Source: DASRDB01 sp035652815 (GTDB lineage: Bacteria > Chloroflexota > Ktedonobacteria > Ktedonobacterales > Ktedonobacteraceae). From it: a stretch of 64,000 nt of DNA. The first letter of the stretch is position 1. Each line of letters begins with the position of its first letter. A program made the position numbers and the translations under genes. Location: contig DASRDB010000022.1 of assembly GCA_035652815.1 (NCBI GenBank), forward strand, positions 1 to 64,000, written 5' to 3'. Of the stretch, positions 43,024 to 52,347 are shown piece by piece. The notes under the pieces are model-generated. The model was not told where the DNA came from, did not search any database, and saw only the letters and a list, made by a program, of their open reading frames with translations.

Positions 43024-44859
43024 ATGCCCACACAATATCCATTTGAACGCTATCTCAACGTCCGCATGGCGTATGACCCCAGCTTCTCGCCAGAAGGCAA
43101 TCGGCTTACCTTTTTGACAGATATCACGGGAGTTGCCGAGGTCTGGAGCGTGCCAATAGATATGCGTTCGCCATTTCCCGCTTGGCCAGAACAGCTTACC
43201 TTTGGCGGTGAGCGTGTGATGAGCGCGTCGTATTCGCCTGTCGAGAATGTTCTGCTGGTGGCGGCGGATATCGGAGGGAACGAGCGGACGCAGTTGTATT
43301 TGTTAAGCGGTGATGGTGCTTCATACAGGCCCATCACGAACAAGTTTGAGTCTATCTATTCGCCCGGACGCTGGTCAGCGGATGGCACACGCTTCACCTA
43401 TGCCAGCAACGAGCGCGATCCCCGGTTTTTCGATGTGTATGAATATGCTTTTGCGACCGGGCAGCCGCGCCTGTTGCTGCAAGACGACAGCACCAACTAT
43501 CCTATTCGCTACTCACCAGACGGGCGCTATGTGCTGATTTCGCGCTGGCATTCTAACATTCATATCCAGTTGCTTTTGCTCGATACCATTACGCTCGAAG
43601 TACGACAGCTTACGCCTGAAATGACTCAGGGCCAGGGTATTCATGCCTTCCCCGCGTGGTCGGCGGATGGCCGGGGGCTATACCTGGTCTCTAATCGCCA
43701 TCGGCAGTTTCACTCACTGGCCTGGCTTGACCTGGCAAGCGGCGAGATGACCTACTTGCGCGAAGACCGCTGGGATGTGGAACACCTTGCGCTTTCTGAT
43801 GACAGCAAGCATATGGCGCTGGTGATAAACGAGGATGGCTACTCGAAGCTGGAACTGTACGATGTATCGGCAGGGTGGGAAGCGCGCGCGAAGATGCAGA
43901 CACCCGCATTACCGGAGGGCGTCATCTACGATGTCACCTGGTCGCACGAGGGAACGCGCCTTGCGATCAACATCTATGCGCCGGATGATTCCGCCGACAT
44001 CTGGGTATGGGATGTGCAGGAGCAAATGTTGTGGCGAGCCACGCGCAGTTCAATGGGAGGCATTCCACGCGAAAGCTTTGTTCGCCCCAGCCTTATACGT
44101 TATCCCAGCTTTGATGGCAGGCAGATTCCCGCGTTCCTGTATTTGCCGCAAGGAGTTGAGCCGAAGAATCTCCCAGTTGTCATTCATGTGCATGGAGGGC
44201 CGGAGAGCCAGGCGCGTCCTTTCTTTGATGCCGTAACGCAGTACTTTGTCGCGCAGGGCTATGCCATTCTCAAGCCGAACGTGCGGGGCAGCACAGGGTA
44301 TGGCTACGAGTACCAGAGCCTGGATGATGTGCGGCTGCGTATGGACTCGGTAGCTGATCTGCAACACGCTGCCCTCTGGCTCAGAGAGAGCGGTATTGCC
44401 GAACCTGAACGTATTGCGGTGATGGGGGGCAGCTACGGCGGTTTCATGGTGCTTTCCGCCATTACGACCTACCCGCACCTATGGGCCGCCGCCGTCGATA
44501 TCGTCGGCATCGCCAACTTCGTCACCTTCCTGGAGCATACCGGTCCCTGGCGGCGCAAGCTGCGCGAGTCCGAATATGGCAGCCTTGAACGCGACCGCGA
44601 CTTCCTGGAAGAGATTTCGCCGATCAATCACGTGCAGGATATCGTCGCGCCGCTCTTTGTCGTGCATGGCGCGAATGACCCGCGTGTTCCGGTTGGAGAG
44701 GCTGAGCAGATTGTGGCGGCCTTGCGAGAACGCAACGTTCCAGTCGAATATCTGCGCTTCGAGGACGAGGGGCATGGATTGGTCAAGCGCGTCAACCGGC
44801 TTGTGGCCTATCCACAGATTGCCAGCTTTTTAGATCGCTATTTGCGCCAGAAAGTATGA
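43024..44859 (+). CDS. S9-family prolyl oligopeptidase-type peptidase
   Basis: A 611-aa serine peptidase. The N-terminal seven-bladed propeller (repeated Asp-Gly-Xaa-Tyr motifs such as FSPEGNRLTFLTD, SADGTRFTYAS and SPDGRYVLIS) precedes the alpha/beta-hydrolase. The nucleophile Ser470 is in MGGSYGGFMVL; the Asp is in HGANDPRVPVGEAEQIV and the His in DEGHGLVKR. The oxyanion loop VHGGPESQ is present. No signal peptide, so probably intracellular. The family cleaves short peptides after Pro or removes acyl groups from N-termini. GAGAGATAAACAA precedes the ATG, 4 bp after tex. The MFS gene overlaps by 4 bp (ATGA). Confidence 0.92.
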   Translation: MPTQYPFERYLNVRMAYDPSFSPEGNRLTFLTDITGVAEVWSVPIDMRSPFPAWPEQLTFGGERVMSASYSPVENVLLVAADIGGNERTQLYLLSGDGASYRPITNKFESIYSPGRWSADGTRFTYASNERDPRFFDVYEYAFATGQPRLLLQDDSTNYPIRYSPDGRYVLISRWHSNIHIQLLLLDTITLEVRQLTPEMTQGQGIHAFPAWSADGRGLYLVSNRHRQFHSLAWLDLASGEMTYLREDRWDVEHLALSDDSKHMALVINEDGYSKLELYDVSAGWEARAKMQTPALPEGVIYDVTWSHEGTRLAINIYAPDDSADIWVWDVQEQMLWRATRSSMGGIPRESFVRPSLIRYPSFDGRQIPAFLYLPQGVEPKNLPVVIHVHGGPESQARPFFDAVTQYFVAQGYAILKPNVRGSTGYGYEYQSLDDVRLRMDSVADLQHAALWLRESGIAEPERIAVMGGSYGGFMVLSAITTYPHLWAAAVDIVGIANFVTFLEHTGPWRRKLRESEYGSLERDRDFLEEISPINHVQDIVAPLFVVHGANDPRVPVGEAEQIVAALRERNVPVEYLRFEDEGHGLVKRVNRLVAYPQIASFLDRYLRQKV

Positions 44860-46058
44860 GTTCAGCTCTCTGGCGCATTCGCGATTATGTATTGCTGTGG
44901 AGCGGGCAGGCCCTGTCCGATATTGGCGGAGCCGTTTCGGAACTCGCCTTCCCGCTGCTTGTCCTCTCGCTAACACACGCTCCGGTCGCAGCCGGATTTG
45001 CCGCAGCTTTGCGAACGTTACCCGCGCCATTTTTCGGCCTGTTCGCAGGTGTGCTGGTGGATCGTTGGAATAGAAAGCGCGTTATGCTGTGGTGCGATAT
45101 CGGGCGCGCGCTCAGTCTGGCAAGCATTCCTATCGCCTTTGTTCTCGGTTATTTGACTATCTGGCAGCTTTATCTCACCGCTTTGGTCGAGGGAACGCTG
45201 CTGGTCTTATTCAAGCTTGCAAAAACGGCTGCTATTTCAGAGGTGGTTACAGAGAAGCAACTTGCTCCTGCAATGGCGCAGGAGGAGTTTGTAGAGGGAA
45301 CAACCGCGCTATTTGGTCCGCCGCTCTCAGGTTTCCTCTATACGCTCGGTCAGACGCTTCCTTTTATCGCTGACGCCCTTTCCTATGGCGCGTCCATCCT
45401 TACGCTCTTATTGATACGCACACCGTTTCAGAAAGAGCGGGCGGCATCCCAGCGTTCATTGCGCACAGAGGTGAGCGAAGGTTTTGTCTGGATGTGGCAT
45501 CAGCCATTTATTCGGGCTATGAGCTTGCTCAGCGGAGCTACTGCGCTTGTCCTACCGGGGAGCGTCCTGATTGTGATTATTCTGGCGCAACAACAAGGGG
45601 CCTCTGCTTTTATGATCGGCGTGATCTTTGCGGCAGGAGGTATAGGAGCTATACTTGGATCGCTGGCCGCGTCTTTCGTTGGGCAGCGCTTAACGGTGGG
45701 GCAATCTATCTTGTTAACGCGCTGGTTTTTTGCGCTGGTCTGGCCTTTGTACGCTTTTGCGCCCTATCTCTTTGTGCTTGGCGCGCTCGATTTTGGTATC
45801 GGCCTGGTTGATCCTATCGAAGATGTAGCCTACTTCAGCTATCGCCTGAAGCTGATACCGGATGAACTGCGAGGTAGAGTAGTTAGCGCCTGCCGCCTGT
45901 TTCCCGGCTTTATGCGCCCGATTGGCCTGGCTTTGACAGGCATTCTAATTCAACGAATCGGCGTGTTCACAACCATCATTTGCTTCTGGGTGGCTTTGTT
46001 GCTGATGGCAATATATGTAGCGTCTAATTTGCATATTCGTGAGGCTCGCTTTGTGTGA
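44856..46058 (+). CDS. MFS transporter
   Basis: A 400-aa protein with about 11-12 membrane helices. The characteristic loop between helices 2 and 3 reads GVLVDRWNRKRVMLWCDIGRAL, and the second half starts with FMIGVIFAAGGIGAILGSLAASFVGQRL. This matches drug/peptide-type major facilitator exporters (EntS- or MefA-like group). The start overlaps the S9 peptidase stop by 4 bp (ATGA). An export of peptidase product, or of a drug, is possible; nothing more specific is visible. Confidence 0.85.
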   Translation: MSSALWRIRDYVLLWSGQALSDIGGAVSELAFPLLVLSLTHAPVAAGFAAALRTLPAPFFGLFAGVLVDRWNRKRVMLWCDIGRALSLASIPIAFVLGYLTIWQLYLTALVEGTLLVLFKLAKTAAISEVVTEKQLAPAMAQEEFVEGTTALFGPPLSGFLYTLGQTLPFIADALSYGASILTLLLIRTPFQKERAASQRSLRTEVSEGFVWMWHQPFIRAMSLLSGATALVLPGSVLIVIILAQQQGASAFMIGVIFAAGGIGAILGSLAASFVGQRLTVGQSILLTRWFFALVWPLYAFAPYLFVLGALDFGIGLVDPIEDVAYFSYRLKLIPDELRGRVVSACRLFPGFMRPIGLALTGILIQRIGVFTTIICFWVALLLMAIYVASNLHIREARFV

Positions 46059-46119
46059 ATTCTTAAAAAACGTATTACGGGATAGAGGCGTATGGGCAGC
46101 GATCAGTGAATTTGTTTGC

Positions 46120-46148
46120 TTGCACCTCTCAGATATATCTGGTATGCT
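46120..46148 (+). promoter_or_regulatory. sigma-70-like promoter before the COX-IV/PRC gene
   Basis: TTGCAC (46120-46125), 17 nt, TATGCT (46143-46148), 81 nt upstream of the ATG at 46229. Confidence 0.6.
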
Positions 46149-46228
46149 TAAAGATATGATAACAGCTTGTGGGAGTAATCCTTGCAAGTTACGTATCGTT
46201 CACTTTATCTAGAGGAAAGTGAGAGCTT

Positions 46229-47020
46229 ATGGATAGTTCTCCGCACAGTGCAAGCTCCATGTCGGATGAGCTAAGACATTCATTTGCCATACAAGAAGGT
46301 GAGGGGGAGTTGGAGGGGGGACATCAGCATATTCACCTGCCCAATCCCAGTTATTGGCCCGTAGTGCTGAGCGTAGCTCTTGTGATCGCGTTTTTAGGAC
46401 TGCTTTTCGCCGATACCGCTTTCTGGATATTTTTAGTCGCGATACCTCTGATACTGATCGGCGCGCTGGGCTGGGCATTGGAAGACCCGATGGCTCCCCT
46501 ACCAGAGCTATATGAGCCAGTCTACCAGCGTCCCGAAGTGGTGCATTCAAAGTATCAGCTTGGTCAGAACGTGGTGGATGCGCGAGGCAACTACCTGGGT
46601 AAGGTGCAGGCGCGTTTCCGGCGCTACCTGCTGGTTGAGCGCGGCAGCCTGGTGCCTGTTGTTCACTATGTCCCGGTGAATGCCATCAAAGACGAGGTCA
46701 AGAAGAATACGCTTTTCCTGACCTTGAGTGAAGATGAGCTGGACAATCGAGGGCTTAACACGGTGCCAGATGATCTGTACGATGATGCGCCAGAAGCTGG
46801 CATTCCCGTTGTGCGCGGCGCAGCCCAATTCGCGAGAAGGCCGCTTTCACCTGCCGAGACAGGCCATTATCACTACGGTCGGCGCTCGCCCGGCATCAAC
46901 ACTGATGCCAGCGGCTCTTACTTCCGTGATGATATCCAGCCGAAGCCTCAGACCTATGTCACCGAATTGGCCTACGCGACAGATAAGCAGATTCCGCCAC
47001 GCGAGATCAGTCCTGATTAG
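46229..47020 (+). CDS. COX-IV-like membrane segment fused to a DUF2171/PRC-barrel-type domain
   Basis: A 263-aa protein. The N-terminal 45 residues are polar. Then HLPNPSYWPVVLSVALVIAFLGLLF and a second helix LVAIPLILIGALGWAL give two transmembrane helices, a pattern of the CtaF/cytochrome c oxidase subunit IV family of actinobacterial and chloroflexal oxidases. The next roughly 90 residues (GQNVVDARGNYLGKVQARFRRYLLVERG...PVNAI) resemble DUF2171, a PRC-barrel-like domain. The C-terminus is disordered. I cannot say whether it is an oxidase subunit: no other oxidase genes are nearby. AGAGGAAAGTGAGAG precedes the ATG. Confidence 0.7.
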   Translation: MDSSPHSASSMSDELRHSFAIQEGEGELEGGHQHIHLPNPSYWPVVLSVALVIAFLGLLFADTAFWIFLVAIPLILIGALGWALEDPMAPLPELYEPVYQRPEVVHSKYQLGQNVVDARGNYLGKVQARFRRYLLVERGSLVPVVHYVPVNAIKDEVKKNTLFLTLSEDELDNRGLNTVPDDLYDDAPEAGIPVVRGAAQFARRPLSPAETGHYHYGRRSPGINTDASGSYFRDDIQPKPQTYVTELAYATDKQIPPREISPD

Positions 47021-47053
47021 AGGCGTTCTGAAGTAGAATATGGCAGAGAATAG

Positions 47054-47081
47054 GGGATGCATGAAACCGCATCCCTTTTTC
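47054..47081 (+). terminator. Rho-independent terminator
   Basis: GGGATGC-ATGAAACC-GCATCCC followed by TTTTTCTTT, 34 nt after the COX-IV/PRC stop. Confidence 0.85.
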
Positions 47082-47140
47082 TTTGTGATAAGTGTTGCTA
47101 ATGTAGTTGTATAACCATGTGATAGTGGTCATAGAGTGTT

Positions 47141-47383
47141 CTATTGCCCAGAAATTTTCGCTTTGTAGGCATGCCATTGCTGTTCGTTCAGCCCGACCGC
47201 TTGTTTTAGCTGGCGCAATTCTGCTGGACTGAGAAATTCTTCAGCGAGATAACAGCATCGTCCGAGATGTTCTTCCTTCACAGTGCGTGTCATGGGCAAC
47301 ACACGCCAGGCTTTCTTCTGGAGTTTTTGCAACTCCTGTAGATCGCCTAAAAAGAGGGCATGTAGAGCTTCATAGGGATTCAT
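47141..47383 (-). CDS. small hypothetical protein
   Basis: An 80-aa helical protein starting MNPYEALHALFLGDLQELQK, with a KAWRVLPMTRT turn and CC in GRCCYLAEEFLSP. It has no signal or membrane segment and no family I recognise. ATG 47383 is chosen: AAGGAAGAAG lies directly before it, whereas a start 12 residues earlier has no site. It stands alone and converges on the COX-IV/PRC gene. Confidence 0.6.
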   Translation of the reverse strand: MNPYEALHALFLGDLQELQKLQKKAWRVLPMTRTVKEEHLGRCCYLAEEFLSPAELRQLKQAVGLNEQQWHAYKAKISGQ

Positions 47384-47612
47384 CTTCTTCCTTGTCCTTC
47401 CTCGTCGCTGAGGTTTCAAAGATGTCCTAACTTTCTCTAGTATACTACATCAATGGGCGTGAGCGGGAAGAAAGGAGTCTTGAATAATCAGGGGGAGAAG
47501 AGAAGATTCTAGCTTCTCTGAAGAGAGGTTACTATACGCCACCTTCGTTTCTAAAAAAGCCTGCGCTGATGCTGACGGATGAGCGCAAACTCTTCCCGAT
47601 TCGATAGCAAGC

Positions 47613-47664
47613 TAGAAGTACTCCTGGAGTGGCGCATCGTTGCGCCACTCCAGGAGTACTTCTA
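47613..47664. repeat. perfect 24-bp-arm hairpin
   Basis: Arms 47613-47636 and 47641-47664 are exact reverse complements (TAGAAGTACTCCTGGAGTGG and so on) with a 4-nt loop TCGT. It follows the Amt stop by about 80 bp in the 360-bp gap 47384-47743 and could end its transcript, but no U-run follows on either strand. No sequence similarity to the palindromes at 16 and 57 kb. Confidence 0.85.
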
Positions 47665-47743
47665 AGCAATCACTTCGTGCCCGGTGAAAAGATTTTTGGG
47701 GTAGTTCTGCCTGACGATTACTTTAAACCCAACAACTTATGAT

Positions 47744-49285
47744 TTACTCTTCAGCCAGCGAGACACGTTCGCTCTCCTCTATAGGTGCGGAGTAGCCATT
47801 TCCGCGCCCGTTTGAGCTGCTTATACCCGCCAGCGCGTATTCAGGATAGGCAGATGCACCATGTTCATGCAGGTCCAGGCCCTCGAGTTCACCGGCCTTC
47901 GAGACGCGCAGCACGCCGATCCTTTTGAGGGCAAGCATCATGATTAAGGAGACAAGGAGGGTCGCTGCTACAGTCGCGAACGAGCCGAGTGCCTGCAAAC
48001 CAAGTTGGGTGAAACCTCCCCCGTAAAACAGGCCAGTAACAACACTACTTGTATTGGCACCTGTTGCAGTTGGTGTACCATAGGAACCGGTAGCAAACAA
48101 GCCGAGCGAGAGCGTACCCCAGATACCGGCGACAAGATGCACAGGAACCGCTCCAATCGGGTCATCGATGCGCAGGTACTCGAGAAGGTCCAGGCCCCAG
48201 ACGACGACGATGGCAGCGACGATGCCGATGAAAAAGGCCCCGATCGGATCAACCCAGTAACAAGGACAGGTAATAGCAACTAAGCCGCCCAGGAAGCCGT
48301 TGACCGTCAGACCAAGATCCCACTTTTTTGAACGAATGTAGGAGATGAACAGGGCTGCCAGTCCTGCTGAGCAAGCTGCTAAGGTTGTGTTGAATGAGAC
48401 ACGTCCAATACCCGCCGTATCCAGTGCGGAGAGCGTGCTGCCCGGATTAAAGCCATACCAGCCAAACCAGAGGATCAGGCCGCCAACGGCACCGATAACC
48501 AGGTCATGAGCAGGAGGTGGGCCGCCGCCGTCACGTCTGAAGATACGCCCGAGACGTGGGCCAAGCGCAATGGCTCCGGCAAGAGAGATCGCCCCACCAA
48601 TGCTATGTACGACGGTTGAGCCTGCGAAATCGTGGAAATTCAATGCTGCCAGCCAGCCATCCGGTCCCCATGACCAGTGCCCAATGATGGGATAGATGAA
48701 GCCGGTCACGCCGATACTATAGAAAATGTCGCCCCAAAAACCGCAACGTCCAATCATTGCTCCTGAGGTAATGGTTGAAGCAGTATCGGCAAAGGCGAAC
48801 TGGAACACCCAGAAGGCAAGCAGCGGAATACCGGTTGACAGGTAGGTGGGACTAAGGCCCATTAACATGAAGCCCTGGGTGCCGATAAACGGAGTACCTG
48901 GCTCAAACATGAAGGCAAATCCCCATGCCCAGAACAAGACGCCACAAATGCAGGTATCCGCGATGCCTTCCACCAGAATGTTGACCGATTCACGCGACCG
49001 GGCGAAACCCGCTTCGAGCATAACGAAGCCAACTTGCATACAAAAGACCAGGAATGCCGCGACCAGTGTCCAGACCGTATTCACAGCATTGATGGTTGGC
49101 ATATCGGCAAGCGTGCCACGAGTTGCGGCATGAACCAGAGAGGGGAGAAATACCCACATTGCTGTAAGCACCAGGCTAAGGCCGAGGAGTTTGCCTCCCA
49201 TATAGCAGGCAACATTCCGGCGAATAATTGGATCGCGCATATTTGTGCGTATGCGTGTCCAGGCTAGGCGAAAGAGCTTCACCAT
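47744..49285 (-). CDS. amt: ammonium transporter (Amt family)
   Basis: A 513-aa membrane protein of the Amt/Rh fold. A basic N-terminal region and first hydrophobic segment precede the eleven-helix core: NAVNTVWTLVAAFLVFCMQVGFVMLEAGFARS, AWGFAFMFEPG, WSWGPDGWLAALNFHDFAGSTVVHSIGGA (the ADSTVVH-type motif with the pore His) and YGFNPGSTL, followed by the late conserved PVHLVAGIWGT. The C-terminal tail carries DLHEHGASAYPEY, the Amt cytoplasmic tail. It imports ammonium. Start ATG 49285 has only AAAGGA at 13 nt. No glnK lies beside it, which is unusual for amt genes. Confidence 0.93.
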   Translation of the reverse strand: MVKLFRLAWTRIRTNMRDPIIRRNVACYMGGKLLGLSLVLTAMWVFLPSLVHAATRGTLADMPTINAVNTVWTLVAAFLVFCMQVGFVMLEAGFARSRESVNILVEGIADTCICGVLFWAWGFAFMFEPGTPFIGTQGFMLMGLSPTYLSTGIPLLAFWVFQFAFADTASTITSGAMIGRCGFWGDIFYSIGVTGFIYPIIGHWSWGPDGWLAALNFHDFAGSTVVHSIGGAISLAGAIALGPRLGRIFRRDGGGPPPAHDLVIGAVGGLILWFGWYGFNPGSTLSALDTAGIGRVSFNTTLAACSAGLAALFISYIRSKKWDLGLTVNGFLGGLVAITCPCYWVDPIGAFFIGIVAAIVVVWGLDLLEYLRIDDPIGAVPVHLVAGIWGTLSLGLFATGSYGTPTATGANTSSVVTGLFYGGGFTQLGLQALGSFATVAATLLVSLIMMLALKRIGVLRVSKAGELEGLDLHEHGASAYPEYALAGISSSNGRGNGYSAPIEESERVSLAEE

Positions 49286-49891
49286 ACAATGACAAGTCCT
49301 TTCTAGAACAATGAACCAACGACAAATATCTTCGACCACCCTACCTCGATGGCTGCCAGTCTTCGCTGTTGTCGCAGCTAATTTCAGACAACAGTTTGTC
49401 TTAACAAATTTTCAACAGTATGTTCGGCTCTACAAAAGCATACTGTTTTGCTCAGATTCTTTTCCATGGAAAAATGCTTGTACTTCTGAGAACAGATGAA
49501 AGAATTTGCGAAGGTAAATTCGCAAAGCCAGGCGAGGCATTGAGGCATCTACATTGATGTGTCTGTTCTACCATTCACATTACGATTGAATTATAAGACA
49601 CTCACCGGTTTTCCAATAGAGATAATCTATCACAAGTTGGGGGGGCGTGATTTGTGCAATCTATACAAATAGGTGGTAATCATTTAGATATTTCTGAGCA
49701 TTCTCCTATTTTTCTTGAGCAATTTTTGAGATTACCAGACCATTTATTGATAAAATCTTGAGGTTAATGGGAAGAAGTTGTTTGTTTTGCACAACACACA
49801 ATTAGACACGTTCTCTTGCTTTCAAGAACACTGAAAATACAGTCGGATGCCGATAAACTGGCTAATAGCCTTTTCTGCTATGTACACCGTT
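49286..49891. other. 606-bp gene-free region upstream of amt
   Basis: No gene found. It must hold the amt promoter on the minus strand. An exact inverted repeat TTTGCGAA-6 nt-TTCGCAAA lies at 49505-49526 and may be a regulator site. The rest is AT-rich with no repeat or RNA recognised. Confidence 0.4.
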
Positions 49892-50626
49892 TCAAGAGTT
49901 GTCATATTGCGGGTTAACCACCGTTTTATAGTAATCGCATAGCCCGCTTACCGCGCATCGTTCGCAGCGTGGTTTATCATAGACACAGATTCTCTGTCCG
50001 TGTCGCAGCAAGGCCTTATGGAAGTTATAAATAGTGCGGGCGTCTTGTGGCAGCAAGGCCTGAAGCAATTCATGCGCATTGTCTGCCGTAACCTTTTTTC
50101 CGATCAGGCCGAGGCGGATAGAGACACGATGGACGTGTGTATCGACCGGAAGAATGGGCTTCTGACAGCTAAAAAGCAGAACACAGGCGATTGTTTTCGG
50201 ACCAACCCCATCAAAGCGGTCGAGCCAGGCTACTCCTTCCTCTAATGGCAGTTCGCACAGGAAGTCAAGGTTCAGGTTTCCCCGCTCCTCAGTTATTTCG
50301 CGCATAATTTTTTGCAAACGCGGCGCTTTGACCTCGGGAAAGTTGACATTCTCGATGGTCGCCTGCACTTCCTCAGTTGGCGCGTCCCGCACGCCCTCCC
50401 ACGAGCCGAAACGTTTTAACAGGTTATCCCATGCAGCAGCCGTTTGTTCGTCCCGCGTGCGGTGCGAAAGAATAATATCGACCAGCATGCTCATCGGGTC
50501 TTTGCTAGAAAAAGGAACTTCCCCATATTTTTCCGTCAAGCGCCGCGTCACCTCAAGTGCTTTTGCCGAAAGCGCTTCGACGTCAGGCGAGGGGTAGCCG
50601 TAGTCGGCAGGGTTGCGTACTCGCAT
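49892..50626 (-). CDS. nth: endonuclease III (base-excision glycosylase/AP lyase)
   Basis: A 244-aa HhH-GPD protein. The helix-hairpin-helix with catalytic Lys is LDRFDGVGPKTIACVLLF, followed by LPVDTHVHRVSIRLGL (catalytic Asp in VDTH). At the C-terminus a 4Fe-4S cluster loop C-x6-C-x2-C-x5-C (CVYDKPRCERCAVSGLC) is complete. It removes oxidised pyrimidines and nicks the abasic site. It is slightly longer than E. coli Nth, with an N-terminal extension of about 20 residues. The start at 50626 has no strong Shine-Dalgarno. Monocistronic. Confidence 0.93.
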   Translation of the reverse strand: MRVRNPADYGYPSPDVEALSAKALEVTRRLTEKYGEVPFSSKDPMSMLVDIILSHRTRDEQTAAAWDNLLKRFGSWEGVRDAPTEEVQATIENVNFPEVKAPRLQKIMREITEERGNLNLDFLCELPLEEGVAWLDRFDGVGPKTIACVLLFSCQKPILPVDTHVHRVSIRLGLIGKKVTADNAHELLQALLPQDARTIYNFHKALLRHGQRICVYDKPRCERCAVSGLCDYYKTVVNPQYDNS

Positions 50627-50927
50627 TGAACTTTTTCACACCTATCTCTCAAAGTATTTAGAATGCCCTTATGCTATTTACACGAAAGTGGTTGGGGAAA
50701 GCGTACAATGGATGTAGTACTAATTACTATTTTTGAACATAGTAAGCTGGTAGAGAAGTGAGTAAGGCAATAAGAAAAATGCGGTTATCTACCCCCTACA
50801 ACACAGCTTCCTTATTGCATTATAGATGAATACCATGTAAACTCTTTTTGGTAATTCCTCGTACCCTCTTCTATCGTTTTTTAGTGTAGATTTCAAGCAC
50901 AAACAGCCCTTAAGGGAGGTAGGTTTC
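50627..50927. other. intergenic region between nth and the GYD gene
   Basis: About 300 bp; no gene. It is AT-rich and must drive both divergent genes. TACAAT (about 50704) and TATAGAT (about 50821) might be -10 boxes, but no clear -35 was found. Confidence 0.35.
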
Positions 50928-51257
50928 ATGGCGCTCTACATGGTACAATTCGCGTACACTCCTGAAGCCTGGGCAGCTCTCGTGAAAAATCCCCAGGATC
51001 GAAGCGTTCCTGTTAGGGAACTGGGGCAGAAGCTCGGAGGGCGAATGGTAGGTTTCTATTACTGCTTTGGCGAATATGACGGTGTGGTACTCATTGAGGC
51101 CCCTGATGACACTGCTGCTATTGCTGCCAGTCTAGCGGCGGTCGCTCCTGGACACATCAAGGCCATCAAGACGACGAAATTGTTCACTGTTGAAGAGACG
51201 ATGGAGGCTATGCGTAGAGCAGGGAGTATTGCATTTGCAGGACCATCGCGAGGCTAG
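50928..51257 (+). CDS. GYD-domain protein
   Basis: A 109-aa protein with the GYD-domain pattern: YMVQFAYTPEAWAALVKNP, GGRMVGFYYCFGEYDGVVLIEAPDD and FTVEETMEAMRRAG. Members of this ferredoxin-like family are mostly uncharacterised; the name comes from the GYD/EYD motif. A strong ribosome site (GGGAGGTAGG) precedes the ATG. The 3' hairpin at 51275-51307 probably ends transcription. No function can be assigned. Confidence 0.82.
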   Translation: MALYMVQFAYTPEAWAALVKNPQDRSVPVRELGQKLGGRMVGFYYCFGEYDGVVLIEAPDDTAAIAASLAAVAPGHIKAIKTTKLFTVEETMEAMRRAGSIAFAGPSRG

Positions 51258-51274
51258 TACAACTCAAACGACTG

Positions 51275-51307
51275 AAGGGCTTGAAGACACGTAATCTTCA
51301 AGCCCTT
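51275..51307. terminator. bidirectional terminator hairpin
   Basis: Exact 13-bp arms AAGGGCTTGAAGA/TCTTCAAGCCCTT with a 7-nt loop, between the converging GYD and amide-hydrolase genes. The tail after it is only moderately T-rich. Confidence 0.7.
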
Positions 51308-51324
51308 TCGCTTAAAAGCTTCGC

Positions 51325-52284
51325 TTATTTCCCAAAAATGCTCAACGGCAAAAACGCGCTCACCACCCAATGCGGCGCATCCACTACCTCACAAATTTTC
51401 AGATCTACAGCCACGCTACATAACATATAAGCATCCGGGCGTGAAAGCCCATAGTTGCGCTGCAGATGTTCGATCATGTGGCGGATGGCTTTACGGGTCG
51501 CTTCCATCAGGTCGGGGCCGATGCCGTCGGTTGCGTAATAGCCTGCGGTATTGGTGCGCGATGCGAGAGGGCCGCTGGTCAGGAATTGCGGCTCGGGTAC
51601 GGAGATGTCTTTGCGCACTGTAAGGCGGACGGTGGCACGCATGGGGGTTTCGATGGCAGTGCCGCAGACTTCGCCATCACCCTGCGCGGCGTGTCCGTCG
51701 CCCATCGAGAAGAGCGCGCCGGGCACTTCTACGGGCAGGTAGAGTTTTGCACCTTTGGTGAGGTGTTTGGTGTCCATGTTGCCGCCGTGACGATAGGGCG
51801 GGATGGTTGAAAGCGCGCCGGACATGCCGGGGGCGAGGCCGATTTCGCCGCAGAAGGGCGCGAGGGGAATGCGAATGCCGGGCGCGAATTCTGCCCAGCC
51901 CTCCGCGCCGCCTTCCAGATGCCAGATTTTTAGGGCAGGCAAGGGAAACTCGTCGGCAAGCAGGCCGAAGCCTGGAATAACTGCGGTCCAGCCCCAGTCT
52001 GCTGGCTGCAAATCGAGGAATTCTACCTCTAGCGTGTCTCCTGGGGCTGCTCCTTCAACGTAGATTGGCCCGTTGACCTGGTCTACTTGCGCGAAATTGA
52101 GGTTGTTGATGGCCTCGACGGTGCTATCTGCTACGATCTGGCCGCATGAAGCATCGAGCAGATCAAAGCTTACTGTTTCACCGGAGGAAATAGTGGCAAT
52201 CGGGGGGATGCTGTGATCCCAGGCAAGATGCCATTGGTCGCGGTGAATGTGAATGGTACGTCCTGTTGCTGGTGTATTGGACAT
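51325..52284 (-). CDS. acetamidase/formamidase family hydrolase
   Basis: A 319-aa FmdA/AmdA-type enzyme. It has the strand-rich core with IHRDQWHLAWDHS near the start, NGPIYVEGAAPGDTLEVEF, PCGEIGLAPG-like segment FCGEIGLAPGMSG, and GGNMDTKHLTKGAKLYLPVEVPGALFSMGDGHAAQGDGEVCG, the conserved Asp/His cluster of the family. It hydrolyses short amides (formamide, acetamide) to ammonium and acid. GGAGGACG precedes the ATG. It follows the APC permease gene by 63 bp on the same strand, so it probably uses a substrate the permease brings in. Amt at 47.7 kb could recover lost ammonium. Confidence 0.92.
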   Translation of the reverse strand: MSNTPATGRTIHIHRDQWHLAWDHSIPPIATISSGETVSFDLLDASCGQIVADSTVEAINNLNFAQVDQVNGPIYVEGAAPGDTLEVEFLDLQPADWGWTAVIPGFGLLADEFPLPALKIWHLEGGAEGWAEFAPGIRIPLAPFCGEIGLAPGMSGALSTIPPYRHGGNMDTKHLTKGAKLYLPVEVPGALFSMGDGHAAQGDGEVCGTAIETPMRATVRLTVRKDISVPEPQFLTSGPLASRTNTAGYYATDGIGPDLMEATRKAIRHMIEHLQRNYGLSRPDAYMLCSVAVDLKICEVVDAPHWVVSAFLPLSIFGK

Positions 52285-52347
52285 GGTTCGTCCTCCTATC
52301 GCTTTTCAACTGACTCTCTAATACAAGATACAAAACGAAAACAATCG

